DNA from: Streptomyces atratus
Lineage (GTDB): Bacteria > Actinomycetota > Actinomycetes > Streptomycetales > Streptomycetaceae
DNA length: 64,000 nt
Assembly: GCF_014648655.1 (NCBI RefSeq)
Contig: NZ_BMRN01000001.1
Location: forward strand, 362,082 to 426,081
Direction of reading: 5' to 3'
Below, one piece after another: positions 54,064-63,079 of the stretch. The notes below the pieces were generated by a model. It did not search any database, had not been told where the DNA came from, and worked only from the letters and a program-made list of their open reading frames with translations. A program made the translations under genes and the position numbers. Numbering within the stretch: the first letter of the stretch is position 1; every line of letters starts with the position of its first letter.

Positions 54064-55143
54064 TCAGCTGGTGAGCCAGGAGCGGAGCCGCTCCTCGCAG
54101 TGGGTGATCCGGTCGACCGCCACGTGCTCGTTGCGCTTGTGCGCGAGGAGCGGATCACCGGGTCCGTAGTTCACCGCGGGGACGCCGAGGGAGCTGAAGC
54201 GGGAGACGTCGGTCCAGCCGAACTTGGGGTGGGCGGTGCCGCCGACCGCCGCCATGAACGCCTTGGCAGCCGGGTGGGAGAGGCCGGGCATGGCCGCCCC
54301 CGAGTGGTCGTCGACGGTGAATTCGACGACGCCGCAGTCCGCGAAGACCTCGTGGACGTGGGCCAGGGCCTCCTCGGCGGTGCGGTCGGGGGCGTACCGG
54401 TAATTGACGACGACGGTGCACGCGTCCGGGATGACGTTGTTGGCGACGCCCCCCTCGATCCGTACGGCGTTGAGGCCCTCGTGGTATTCGAGACCGTCGA
54501 TGACCGGGCGGCGCGGTTCGTACGCGGCGAGGCGGGCCAGGACCGGGGCAGCTGCGTGGATGGCGTTGGACCCCATCCAGCTGCGGGCGGAGTGGGCCCG
54601 CTCCCCCTCGGTGCGGAGGAAGACCCGCAGCGTGCCCTGGCAGCCGCCCTCGACCTGGCCGTCGGTGCCCTCCAGGAGGACCGCGAAGTCCCCGGCGAGC
54701 CACTCGGGGTGGGCGTCGGCCACGTGGCCGAGCCCGTTGAGGTGCGCGGCAACCTCTTCGTTGTCGTAGAACACGAACGTGAGGTCGCGGTTGGGCTCGG
54801 GCACGGTCGCGGCGATCCTCAGCTGGACGGCGACGCCAGACTTCATGTCGGAGGTGCCGCAGCCCCACAGCACACCGTCCTCGTCGAGCCGGGACGGCAC
54901 ATTGTCGGCGATCGGCACGGTGTCGATGTGTCCGGCGAGCACGACCCGCTCGGCACGGCCCAGGTTCGTCCGGGCCACGACGTTGTTGCCGTGCCGGTCG
55001 ACGGTCAGATGCGGGAGGGTGCGCAGCGCCGACTCGATCACGTCGGCGAGCTCCTCCTCCTGACCGCTGACCGACGGGAAGTCGACGAGCCGGGCAGTGA
55101 GCGCCGGGCCGTCCAGGGTGAGGTCAAGCGTGCTTTCGGACAT
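54064..55143 (-). CDS. dapE: Succinyl-diaminopimelate desuccinylase
   Basis: A 359-residue M20 metallohydrolase. Zinc/active-site motifs are LAGHIDTVP, GCGTSDMKSG, the Glu pair in YDNEEV, LEGTDGQVEGGCQGT and a late GPGDPLLAHKRNEHV. It performs the desuccinylation step of lysine/diaminopimelate synthesis; dapC, encoding the preceding step, lies 3 kb away. ATG at 55143 is chosen; longer frame to 55263 is antisense noise. Confidence 0.95.
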   Translation of the reverse strand: MSESTLDLTLDGPALTARLVDFPSVSGQEEELADVIESALRTLPHLTVDRHGNNVVARTNLGRAERVVLAGHIDTVPIADNVPSRLDEDGVLWGCGTSDMKSGVAVQLRIAATVPEPNRDLTFVFYDNEEVAAHLNGLGHVADAHPEWLAGDFAVLLEGTDGQVEGGCQGTLRVFLRTEGERAHSARSWMGSNAIHAAAPVLARLAAYEPRRPVIDGLEYHEGLNAVRIEGGVANNVIPDACTVVVNYRYAPDRTAEEALAHVHEVFADCGVVEFTVDDHSGAAMPGLSHPAAKAFMAAVGGTAHPKFGWTDVSRFSSLGVPAVNYGPGDPLLAHKRNEHVAVDRITHCEERLRSWLTS

Positions 55144-55204
55144 GGAACCGACCCTAAAGGACTGGGCCCTCGGCCTCGGCCGGGCACTCCAGTACGGTGG
55201 CTCC

Positions 55205-56152
55205 GTGCCCCGGACCGCCTCCTCTGCCCGCCGACACACCGGCCGCAGCCGCCTCTCCCGCATCGCGGCTGCATTTGTCGTGCTCGCCGCACTGGGCGGC
55301 TATCTGACCGTGCAGTACATATCCGGCAGCAAGGTCACCGAAGGGTGCACCGTGGAGTCCGCCGACGGTTCGGCCGGCCAGGGCCGTACGTACCGGATGA
55401 GCCCGGAGCAGGCTTCGAACGCCGCGACGATCTCCGCAGTCGGCACCTCGCGCGGGATGCCGGAACGAGCGGTGACGATCGCGCTGGCGACCGCGTTGCA
55501 GGAGTCCGGGCTGCGCAACATCGAGCACGGGGACCGGGACTCGCTGGGGCTGTTCCAGCAGCGCCCTTCGCAGGGCTGGGGCACCGAGAAGCAGATCCTG
55601 GACCCGGTCTACTCCGCGGGGGAGTTCTACCGGCATCTGGCCGAGGTCCCCGGTTATTCACGGCTGCCGCTGACGGTTGCCGCGCAGCGGGTCCAGCGCA
55701 GCGGTTTCCCGCAGGCGTACGCGAAGCACGAGCCGGATGCGGCGTTGCTGGCGGCCGCGCTGACCGGCCGTACGCCCGCCACGCTGAACTGCACGCCGCC
55801 GCGGACGACGGCCGCGACGGCCGATGCGGCGAAGGTGCGGGCGGAACTGGTCCGCGCCTTCGGCAAGGATGTGCTGCCCGCGAGGAAGCCGTCGCCGGAG
55901 GACGGGAAGGCCGCAGCCGGCGCGTCGGCGACGAGCACGGTCTCGGTGCCGGTGCGGGCGGCCCGCGCCTCCGGGGACGACGACTCGGCACGGCGCGGCT
56001 GGGAGCTCGCGCACTGGGCGGTCGCGCAGTCCGAAGCGCTCCGCCTGGACGAAATCACGTACGCGGGCCGGGTATGGAAGGCCGGGTCGGGCTGGCGGAC
56101 GGAGCGTACGGAATCGGGCACCACCGAAGTCCGTATGCGACTCGCGCACTAG
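55205..56152 (+). CDS. Secreted or membrane-anchored lysozyme-like (SLT-type) protein
   Basis: 315 residues. One N-terminal membrane helix (IAAAFVVLAALGGYLTVQYI), then a domain with MPERAVTIALATALQESGLRNIEHGDRDSLGLFQQRP, described by its ALQESGL Glu-Ser and the GLFQQ pattern, which resemble the catalytic Glu-Ser and GLMQ of soluble lytic transglycosylases. The C-terminal third is Ala/Arg-rich with a final short domain. It is often annotated vaguely. GTG at 55205 fits the helix position. Divergent from dapE across 61 bases. Confidence 0.78.
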   Translation: MPRTASSARRHTGRSRLSRIAAAFVVLAALGGYLTVQYISGSKVTEGCTVESADGSAGQGRTYRMSPEQASNAATISAVGTSRGMPERAVTIALATALQESGLRNIEHGDRDSLGLFQQRPSQGWGTEKQILDPVYSAGEFYRHLAEVPGYSRLPLTVAAQRVQRSGFPQAYAKHEPDAALLAAALTGRTPATLNCTPPRTTAATADAAKVRAELVRAFGKDVLPARKPSPEDGKAAAGASATSTVSVPVRAARASGDDDSARRGWELAHWAVAQSEALRLDEITYAGRVWKAGSGWRTERTESGTTEVRMRLAH

Positions 56153-56440
56153 TACGGATGGCCACCCGAAGGTGTTATCCGGCCACTACAAAACGACCCC
56201 CGGCGCGACATGCCTCCGCAGCCTCTCCTCGATTCCTCACTTCCCGTGCGAACAAAGGGAAGTGACGGTTCATCGAGCCATCCGGGAATGCGGCCTCTGC
56301 CCGGGTTCCTCCGCTGTGGATCATGTGACGCATTACCGACTCTTTGCCTCGGCCCACCGCAACCTCCCCCGCCCTTACGACGGTTGTCATTGCGTCCGGT
56401 CAACGGACAGACAGATTCCTCATCCCGTCGAAGGAGCATC

Positions 56441-56824
56441 ATGTCCCTCCCCCTGACCCGCCGGATCGCCCGCGCCGCGCTGCTGATCGCCGCAGGTGCA
56501 GCCCCCGTGGTCGGTGCGGCCGGTGCCGCAGGTGCCGCGGAGCTCCCGCAGGCCCCGGAGCTCGGCGGTCTGACCACCGTCGACGGCGCCGGCCTCGGCA
56601 AGACGGTCGACGGCGCGTCCCAGCAGGGCACCAAGGCGGCGGGCGAGACCGGCGGCAAGATCGTCGGGACGACCCTCCCGGCCGCGAGCAAGACCGTCGG
56701 CAAGGCCGCCCCCACTGTGCAGAACGCCGCCGGCGGTGCCGCGGGCAGCGCGGGCGAGGTCCTCGGCGGCGCCGGTGCCGCGCCCCACGGCGGCCTGCCC
56801 GTCCAGGGCCTGCCGATCGGCTGA
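56441..56824 (+). CDS. Small secreted Gly/Ala-rich protein
   Basis: 127 residues: a classic signal peptide (RRIARAALLIAAGAAPVVG, cleaved near AGA-AE), then a low-complexity Gly/Ala/Thr mature part with short repeats around GKT-VDGAS and GKAAPTVQNAAGG. No catalytic motif. ATG at 56441 has GAAGGAG 6 bases upstream. The preceding 288 bases contain no gene. It may be a developmental surface protein, but nothing in the sequence proves that. Confidence 0.72.
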   Translation: MSLPLTRRIARAALLIAAGAAPVVGAAGAAGAAELPQAPELGGLTTVDGAGLGKTVDGASQQGTKAAGETGGKIVGTTLPAASKTVGKAAPTVQNAAGGAAGSAGEVLGGAGAAPHGGLPVQGLPIG

Positions 56825-56844
56825 CCCGATCCGTCGGCACATCA

Positions 56845-56890
56845 CACGCGAGGGGCCTCGGGAGTGCGCACTCCCGAGGCCCCTCGCGTG
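56845..56890. terminator. Bidirectional terminator
   Basis: Perfect 21-bp stem (56845-56865 with 56870-56890) with a 4-base loop, between the secreted-protein gene and dapC. Confidence 0.93.
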
Positions 56891-56899
56891 TACCTCCCG

Positions 56900-57997
56900 C
56901 TATCGGGCCAGCCGCTTGACCGCGGCGGCCACCCGCTCGTCCGTCGCCGTGAACGCGACGCGTACGAAGCGGTCACCGGCCGTCCCGTAGAAGTCGCCCG
57001 GTGCCACCAGAATGCCGAGCTCCGCCAGGTACGCCACGGTCTCCCAGCACGGCTCGTCGCGCGTCGCCCACAGGTAGAGGCTCGCCTCGCTGTGCTCGAT
57101 CCGGAAGCCATGGGCCTCCAGCGCCCTGCGCAGGGCCGCGCGCCGGTCTGCGTACCGGGTCCGCTGCTCGGCGACGTGCGCGTCGTCGCCGAGCGCCGCG
57201 ACGGTCGCCGCCTGGACGGGGGCCGGCGTCATCATTCCGCTGTGCTTGCGGATCAGCAGCAGCTCGCCGAGCACGGCCGCGTCGCCCGCGATGAAGGCCG
57301 CGCGGTATCCGGCCAGGTTGGAGCGCTTGGAGAGCGAGTGGACGGCGACGATGCCCTCGTACGTACCGCCGCAGACGTCCGGATGCAATACGGAGACGGG
57401 CTCGGCCTCCCAGCCCAGCTCCAGGTAGCACTCGTCGCTGAAGACCAGCACGTCGTGCTCGCGCGCCCAGGCGACGATCCTGATCAGTTCGTCCTTGGAC
57501 AGGACGCGACCGGTCGGGTTGGACGGCGAGTTGAGCCAGAGCAGCTTCAGGCCGGCCGGGTCCAGCTCCGTCGGATCGTCGTAGACGACGGGCTCGGCGC
57601 CGCAGAGGCGGGCGCCCACCTCGTACGTCGGGTAGGCGAGGCGCGGGTACGCCACCTTGTCGCCCGCGCCGAGACCGAGCTGCGTCGGCAGCCAGGCCAC
57701 CAGCTCCTTGGACCCGACGACCGGCAGGACGTTCTCGTGCGCCACCCCGGCCGCGCCGAGCCGCCGCTCCACCCAGCCGGTGATCGCGTCACGCAGCTCG
57801 GCGGTCCCCCACACCGTCGGATAGCCGGGGCTGTCCGCGGCGGCGACGAGCGCCCGCTGGATCAGCTCGGGCACCGGGTCGACGGGCGTGCCGACGGACA
57901 GGTCCACGATGCCGTCCGGGTGGACGGCGGCCGTCGACTTGTAGGGCGCGAGCTTGTCCCAGGGGAAGACCGGGAGGCGGGAGGAGACTGCGGACAC
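56900..57997 (-). CDS. dapC: Succinyldiaminopimelate transaminase
   Basis: A 365-residue class I/II PLP aminotransferase. LSVGTPVDPVP, SPGYPTVWG, LNSPSNPTGRVLS, FSDECYLELGW and the PLP lysine in HSLSKRSNLAGYR are all present. Actinobacterial DapC forms N-succinyl-LL-diaminopimelate before DapE acts. It lies immediately downstream of the ferredoxin gene on the same strand, the arrangement of Rv1177-Rv1178. Confidence 0.94.
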   Translation of the reverse strand: MSAVSSRLPVFPWDKLAPYKSTAAVHPDGIVDLSVGTPVDPVPELIQRALVAAADSPGYPTVWGTAELRDAITGWVERRLGAAGVAHENVLPVVGSKELVAWLPTQLGLGAGDKVAYPRLAYPTYEVGARLCGAEPVVYDDPTELDPAGLKLLWLNSPSNPTGRVLSKDELIRIVAWAREHDVLVFSDECYLELGWEAEPVSVLHPDVCGGTYEGIVAVHSLSKRSNLAGYRAAFIAGDAAVLGELLLIRKHSGMMTPAPVQAATVAALGDDAHVAEQRTRYADRRAALRRALEAHGFRIEHSEASLYLWATRDEPCWETVAYLAELGILVAPGDFYGTAGDRFVRVAFTATDERVAAAVKRLAR

Positions 57998-58057
57998 GGA
58001 TCTCTGCTTTCTCGTACGGGGGTTCCGAGGGTTGCTCGGGGCGCTCGGGCGTGGAAA

Positions 58058-58100
58058 CGCCTCGGTCCCGCACGGTGACGAGCCGTACGGGACCGGGGCG
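58058..58100 (-). terminator. Stem-loop between ferredoxin gene and dapC
   Basis: 18-bp stem with two mismatches (58058-58075 with 58083-58100) and a 7-base loop, 22 bases past the ferredoxin stop. It probably reduces read-through into dapC. Confidence 0.6.
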
Positions 58101-58121
58101 ACACACGTGCCGGCCGCTGTA

Positions 58122-58442
58122 CTACTGGTTCTGCGGCGGCAGCGCAGCGATGAACGCGTGGTCGCGTTCGATCAGGCCCAGCTTGGAGGCGCCACCGGGC
58201 GACCCGAGGTCGTCGAAGAACTCGACGTTCGCCTTGTAGTAGTCCTTCCACTCCTCCGGGGTGTCGTCCTCGTAGAAGATCGCCTCGACCGGGCACACCG
58301 GTTCACAGGCTCCACAGTCGACGCATTCGTCCGGGTGGATGTACAAGGACCGCTGGCCCTCGTAGATGCAGTCGACGGGGCACTCTTCGATGCAGGCCTT
58401 GTCCTTTACGTCGACACAAGGCTGCGCGATGACGTAGGTCAC
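58122..58442 (-). CDS. fdxA: Seven-iron ferredoxin
   Basis: 106 residues. Cysteines at 9, 17, 21, 25, 40, 43, 46 and 50 give the 3Fe-4S plus 4Fe-4S pattern (CVDVKDKACIEECPVDC and ECVDCGACEPVC). The C-terminal YKANVEFFDDLGSPGGA tail is typical of FdxA/FdxC. It is an electron donor for cytochromes P450 and other redox enzymes. Promoter is probably in the 117-base gap to the GNAT gene. Confidence 0.95.
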   Translation of the reverse strand: MTYVIAQPCVDVKDKACIEECPVDCIYEGQRSLYIHPDECVDCGACEPVCPVEAIFYEDDTPEEWKDYYKANVEFFDDLGSPGGASKLGLIERDHAFIAALPPQNQ

Positions 58443-58559
58443 GCTGTCGTTCCTCCTCGGTAGGGCGTTGGCTCTCGCGCGGGAGCGCGGCGTCGTCGAT
58501 GCCCGCCCCTAGTATCTCCGTTCCCGGGCACGAACCGAACAGGAGGGGCGGACAGAGCT

Positions 58560-59561
58560 GTGGAATTCACCATCGGCGGACAACTCGAAGTCCGAATTAC
58601 ACCGGCTGACGTGGGCAAACGGGTATCAGTCCGGCGTACGACCGAGCGCGGCTCGCAGGGGCCGAAGTTCACCGACACGGTCGGTGTTCTCACATCCTGG
58701 GACAGCGGTGTGCTGTCGGTCACAACGAAGAGCGGAGACGTTGTCCGTATCGCCGAATCGACGCTGGTTGCGGGCAAGGTCGTGCCCGCCGCCCCGGCCC
58801 GGCGGCGTGGCCCGGCGGCCTCCTTCGACGAGCTCGCGCCCGTCTGCGCCCGCGCCTGGCAGCCGGTGGAGAGCGAGCCGCTGGGCGACTGGCGGCTGCG
58901 CGCCGCGCAGGGGTTCACCCGGCGCGCCAACTCCGTGCTGCCGCTCGGCGACCCGGGTGTACCGCTCGACGAGGCGCTCGGGCGCGTACGGCAGTGGTAC
59001 GGAGAGCGGGACCTGCCCGCGTACATCCAGACCGCGACCGGCGCCGAGGGCACCCAGGAACAGCTCTGCGCGGAGCTGGAGCAGCGCGGATGGCGGCGCG
59101 AGGTGACAGCGGAGGTACGGATCGCCGCGCTGGCGCCGATCGGTGATCTGGACGCGGATGTGTCGCAGGTGCGGCTGAGCCGGGACCTCGACGAGGGGTG
59201 GCTCTCTCGCTATCAGCGCTTCGACACCCCGGGGCCGCACGTCCTGAAGGTGCTGCGCGGTGGTCCCTCGGTGTGGTTCGCCTCGGTGCCCGGTGACACC
59301 GAGGGCGCACCGCCCGCGGCTATCGGGCGGTGCGTGGTGGACGGGCGGTGGGCCGGCTTCATGGCTGTCGAGGTCGGTCCCGAGTACCGGCGCCGCGGGC
59401 TCGCCACCGCCGTGATGACCGCGCTCGCCCGCAAGGCCCTGGACGAGGGCGCGTCGGCGGCGTGGCTCCAGGTGGAGACGGACAACGAGGGGGCGCGGGC
59501 GCTGTACGAGCGCATGGGGTTCGCGGTCCACCACCGGTATCACCACTTCCGGTCGGCGTGA
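58560..59561 (+). CDS. GNAT family N-acetyltransferase
   Basis: 333 residues. An N-terminal SH3-like domain of about 80 residues (RITPADVGKRVSVRR) precedes a GNAT pair; the acetyl-CoA loop is VEVGPEYRRRGLATAVMTAL and motif B is NEGARALYERMGF. The first GNAT half is degenerate. The architecture resembles the Rv0428c-type group. Acceptor unknown. GTG start. A SirB1-like gene follows at 18 bases, suggesting an operon. Confidence 0.9.
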   Translation: MEFTIGGQLEVRITPADVGKRVSVRRTTERGSQGPKFTDTVGVLTSWDSGVLSVTTKSGDVVRIAESTLVAGKVVPAAPARRRGPAASFDELAPVCARAWQPVESEPLGDWRLRAAQGFTRRANSVLPLGDPGVPLDEALGRVRQWYGERDLPAYIQTATGAEGTQEQLCAELEQRGWRREVTAEVRIAALAPIGDLDADVSQVRLSRDLDEGWLSRYQRFDTPGPHVLKVLRGGPSVWFASVPGDTEGAPPAAIGRCVVDGRWAGFMAVEVGPEYRRRGLATAVMTALARKALDEGASAAWLQVETDNEGARALYERMGFAVHHRYHHFRSA

Positions 59562-59579
59562 CGGAGGCGGACGAGCCCG

Positions 59580-60437
59580 ATGAATCCTCACCACCCCGAG
59601 CAGCCCGAGCGCCCCGGCCCGGACGAGCTGCGCCGGCAGTTCGCCGAGGAGGCGCGCGCCGAGCGGCCGGACCTCGCGCTGCTCTGCCTGCTGCTGGGCG
59701 CGGTGGCCGACCCGGCGCTGGACGCGAACGGGATCGACGCGGCGCAGATCGAACTGGACGAGCTGGCGGGCCGGCTTCCGTACGGGGTGCGGGGCGGCCG
59801 GGCCTGGGCCTCGGCCGTTGCCGAATTCCTCGGCGAACGGTGCGGCTTCGCGGGCTCGTCGGCGGACTACCAGCGGCTGGAGTCGTCGCTGCTGCACGAG
59901 GTGCTGCGCCGGCGTCGCGGGCTGCCGATCCTGCTGTCCGTGGTGTGGATCGAGGTCGCACGGCGGGCGGGCGCTCCGGTGTACGGGGTGACGCTGCCCG
60001 GTCACTTCGTCGTCGGGTTCGGAGATCCTTCGGAGCGGGTGCTGGCCGACCCGTTCGACGGCGGCCGGCCGATGACCGGGCAGGACGCGGAGCTGCTGGT
60101 GGCGGGGGCGACCGGGGAGCCGCTCGAGGAGTCGATGCTGGTGCCCGCACGGCCGCTGGAGATCGTGCTGCGAATCCTGAACAACATCAGGGCGTGGGCG
60201 GCGGCCCGTCCGGAGCGGACGGATGTGGCGCTGTGGGCGGTGGACCTGTCGCTGCTGCTGCCCTCGCATCCGGCCAGGCTGCGCTACGAGCGGGCGCAGC
60301 TGCTCGTACAGAGCGGGCAGTTTCTGCGCGGGGCGGCGGAGATGGAGGAGTACGCGGATGTGGTCGACGGGGTCGAACCCGAGGCGGCGGAGGCGATCCG
60401 GCGCCGAGCGCGGGCGGCGCGGGCGTTGCTGAACTAG
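59580..60437 (+). CDS. SirB1 family transglutaminase-like protein
   Basis: 285 residues. An N-terminal all-helical part, then SirB1-type transglutaminase-like core: LLHEVLRRRRGLPILLSVVWIEVARRAG and LPGHFVVGF, ending in TPR-like repeats (LRILNNIRAWAAARPE). The His-Asp of a transglutaminase triad (PGHFV, ADPFDGG) is present, but no clear Cys, so catalysis is doubtful. Function unknown. Co-directional with the GNAT gene. Confidence 0.88.
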   Translation: MNPHHPEQPERPGPDELRRQFAEEARAERPDLALLCLLLGAVADPALDANGIDAAQIELDELAGRLPYGVRGGRAWASAVAEFLGERCGFAGSSADYQRLESSLLHEVLRRRRGLPILLSVVWIEVARRAGAPVYGVTLPGHFVVGFGDPSERVLADPFDGGRPMTGQDAELLVAGATGEPLEESMLVPARPLEIVLRILNNIRAWAAARPERTDVALWAVDLSLLLPSHPARLRYERAQLLVQSGQFLRGAAEMEEYADVVDGVEPEAAEAIRRRARAARALLN

Positions 60438-60486
60438 CGGGGCGGGGGCACGGGGTGCGGACCGGCCGCCGCTCCGTGTCCCCGTC

Positions 60487-60830
60487 TCAGCTCCGTTCCG
60501 TCACAGTCGCCGCCAGTACCTCGGGCGCCGGTCCCTCGTGCACGATGCCCAGCCGTTGCTTCGCCGGTGTCAGTGCCACGTCAAGGTCGTTCAGGCCGCG
60601 CGCCGGACGCCCGAGGACGGCCGCGGGATCGGCCGGCAGCACCGCGTCGATCTCCAGGCCCAGGCCCCTTGGCCTGCCGCACGCCGAGGACCACGACCCG
60701 GCTCTCCAGGTCGGGCTCGTCGGGTGCCGCCGGTCTCCCGCAGCACACCGGTCAGCTGCTGCCCGGCGTGCTCGCGGAGGGCCTCCACGCAGGCGTGAAG
60801 CGTGCCGAGATGGTTCTGTTCGTGGCGATC
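60487..60830 (-). pseudogene. Frameshifted C-terminal remnant of a HelR/HelD-type helicase
   Basis: Three reading frames, joined, rebuild the end of an SF1 helicase of the HelR (RNA polymerase recycling) family. Frame A (from about 60830) reads REHAGQQLTGVLRETGGT. Near 60725 it shifts to frame B, DEPDLESRVVVLGVRQAKG. Near 60665 it shifts to frame C, GLEIDAVLPADPAAVLG and GLNDLDVALTPAKQRLGIVH, ending at a stop at 60487. In intact members the last blocks read approximately AKGLEFDxVLV and GLNDLYVALTRATQRL; here the motif VI arginine is Pro. The N-terminal motor is absent from this window. HelR proteins displace rifamycins from RNA polymerase. Decayed gene, no function expected. Confidence 0.75.
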
Positions 60831-60999
60831 TCAACTCTGGACAACGGTGCGCGGACTCCCTGCGGGCGGTGGTGGGGGCAGCCAAGGGTGCCCTACGACG
60901 AGGTGGAACGGGAGCCGTGCGGGTCCGGGTGCGTGTGTACGGGCCGGGAACGTGCCGGGGCGGCGCGTGGTGGCTGAGCCCCGGCCGGGCCGGACCCGG

Positions 61000-63015
61000 T
61001 CAGCGGGCATCCTCCCGTCCGGCGATCCTGCGCACCGTGTGCAGCAGGTACTCCTTGCGGTTGAGCGGATCGCGGTCGGTGCGTGGCCGGCCCGGGGGCG
61101 TACCGACGACCGCCCGGTAGCGGTCGAAGCCGGATTCCAGGACCCCTTCGCCGCGCGTCAGGGCCGGGAGCTGTTGCTGCAGTTCATGGACCCGCGCCGC
61201 CGGGATCTCTCCCTCCAGCACACAGGTCGCACCTTGCACGGTCGGTGTGCCGGGGACGGCCCGCAGATGTGCGAGTACCGGCAGGAGCGGACCCAGCAGG
61301 TCCGCGGGGAGTTCCAGACGGAAGCGGTGCATCGGCTCGTACACCGTGGTGCCGGCCTCCTTCAGTGCACTCATCAGGACCAGAGGAGTCAGATTGCGGA
61401 AGTCCCCGGCGGTGCTCGACATGCTCTTGTCGAAAACGGCATGGGAATGGCTCTGCCGGGGCCAGTAGCCGGAGTGCGTCATGGTGACGACGCAATCGGT
61501 GACCTGCCAGCCGTGGATTCCCTGCTGCAGCGTCTCCCCGACGGTCTGCTCCACCGCTCTCATCAGGGAGAACGGCATCGATCCGAGCTCCACCTCCAGC
61601 CGGTACTCGATACCGCTGCCGATCGGAGCGGGATCGATCCGAAGACCGATGGTCGCCAGGAAAGGATTCGGATCCTGGTCGCCGACCTCGTACGCCGCAC
61701 CGCTGCCGTTCGGCCGTTCCAGGCAAATGGTCGTGGTCTCGCGGAAGGTGACATCGATTCCGAATTCATCGGCGAGCGTAGCCTGGATGACTTCTTTCTG
61801 CACCTCGCCGTAGAGCGAGACGGACACTTCTTTCCGGATGTCGTCCTGCCGCAGATTGATCAATGGATCCTGCTCGGCCAGTTGCGCGAGCGCGAAATGC
61901 AGCTCGCCTCTGCTCGCCGGAGCGCAGGGCACCACGACCGATTCCAGTGTCGGCGGAGCGAACCAATGGCCCGGCGCGGTCGTGTCCGATACGCCGACCG
62001 CATCTCCGACCCGAATGCCGCCGAGGCCCCGGAGCTTCGCGATCCGGCCTGCGCCGACCGCTGCTTCGCGCACGTCCGAGCCTCGGTCGAAGACACTGAT
62101 CGCGGTCACTTTTCCCTCGTCGCGTCCCTCGCCCCGGCCGAACGGCAGCCGGTCACGTGTCCGTACCGTGCCCGAGAAGATCCGGACGTAGGCGATCTTC
62201 TCGCCGGCCGGCCCCCGCTCCACCTTGAAGACGGTGCCCGATACCGGCCCGTCGCCATCCCCTTCGCCCACGGGCAGCAGCTCCCTGACCCCGCTGATCA
62301 GGGCGTCCACACCCGCCCCGGTGATCGCCGAGCCGAAGAACACCGGATGCACCAGCGCCTGCCCGGTCTGCGTGGACAGCGCTTCGCGCAGCCTGCTGTA
62401 CGGGAGCGGCGCCGCGTTCTCCACGTACGCGGCCAGCAGCGCGTCGTCGTGGTCGGCGAGAAGCTCGGTCAGCCGGTCCGTGAAGCGCGCATCGGCAGCG
62501 GTGTACGGCGTGCAGCGGGCGTCCCGGCCGCCCGGCCCGTCGACCGACCCCATGGCGAGCACAGCCGGGGTCAGTTTCTCGGAAATGCTCCGCAGAAGGG
62601 ACTCGTCCTGTGCACCGCCGCGATCGACCTTGTTCACGAAAATGAGCGTCGGAATACGCAGGCGTTGCAGTGTCCGCATCAGAACACGGGTCTGCGCCTG
62701 TACGCCCTCCACGGCGGAGATGACCAGTACAGCACCGTCGAGCACGTTCAGCACCCGTTCCACCTCGGCGATGAAATCCGGGTGACCGGGTGTGTCGATC
62801 AGATTGACCGTGATGTCGTCGATGGCGAACGAGACGACTGCGGACTTGATCGTGATGCCGCGTTGTCGTTCCAGAGCCAGGGAATCGGTCCGGGTGCTCC
62901 CGTCGTCGACGCTGCCGATCTCGTCGATGACACCGGCGGTGTGGAGCAGCCGCTCGGTCAGGCTTGTCTTACCGGCGTCGACATGCGCCAGAATTCCCAG
63001 ATTCAACGTGTGCAC
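61000..63015 (-). CDS. Tetracycline-type ribosomal protection GTPase (TetM/OtrA family)
   Basis: 671 residues, EF-G-like. G domain: AHVDAGKT at 10-17, [16 protein letters not shown]. Domains II-V follow the ribosomal-protection order, with [10 protein letters not shown] and the domain IV region [23 protein letters not shown] typical of Tet/Otr proteins. It releases tetracyclines from the ribosome in a GTP-dependent way. Length fits OtrA (about 663). GTG at 63015 puts [14 protein letters not shown] at the N-terminus as in TetM; its own weak GGAG is 4 bases upstream, and it lies within a better-started upstream ORF. Could also act on other ribosome-targeting agents. Confidence 0.9.
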   Translation of the reverse strand: MHTLNLGILAHVDAGKTSLTERLLHTAGVIDEIGSVDDGSTRTDSLALERQRGITIKSAVVSFAIDDITVNLIDTPGHPDFIAEVERVLNVLDGAVLVISAVEGVQAQTRVLMRTLQRLRIPTLIFVNKVDRGGAQDESLLRSISEKLTPAVLAMGSVDGPGGRDARCTPYTAADARFTDRLTELLADHDDALLAAYVENAAPLPYSRLREALSTQTGQALVHPVFFGSAITGAGVDALISGVRELLPVGEGDGDGPVSGTVFKVERGPAGEKIAYVRIFSGTVRTRDRLPFGRGEGRDEGKVTAISVFDRGSDVREAAVGAGRIAKLRGLGGIRVGDAVGVSDTTAPGHWFAPPTLESVVVPCAPASRGELHFALAQLAEQDPLINLRQDDIRKEVSVSLYGEVQKEVIQATLADEFGIDVTFRETTTICLERPNGSGAAYEVGDQDPNPFLATIGLRIDPAPIGSGIEYRLEVELGSMPFSLMRAVEQTVGETLQQGIHGWQVTDCVVTMTHSGYWPRQSHSHAVFDKSMSSTAGDFRNLTPLVLMSALKEAGTTVYEPMHRFRLELPADLLGPLLPVLAHLRAVPGTPTVQGATCVLEGEIPAARVHELQQQLPALTRGEGVLESGFDRYRAVVGTPPGRPRTDRDPLNRKEYLLHTVRRIAGREDAR

Positions 63016-63079
63016 GAAACTCCATGTCTTCAAGATCGGTGGCAATTTCCGTCTGAATGAACATGGGAGTTCCGCGCAT
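62969..63079 (-). CDS. 36-codon upstream ORF overlapping the ribosomal protection gene start
   Basis: ATG at 63079 with GAGGAGAAG about 6 bases upstream, ending at 62969. It starts [20 protein letters not shown] and ends in CRRR. It overlaps the first 47 bases of the GTPase gene in another frame and covers its ribosome-binding site. Classical tet(M) genes have a short leader peptide acting by attenuation; an overlapping uORF could make GTPase translation depend on ribosome state. Role inferred. Confidence 0.5.
   Translation of the reverse strand: MRGTPMFIQTEIATDLEDMEFRAHVESGNSGACRRR

Noticed and set aside
60487..60885. Intact 132-residue hypothetical gene
   Set aside because: Helicase motifs are split over three frames, so it is a decayed gene rather than a small intact one.
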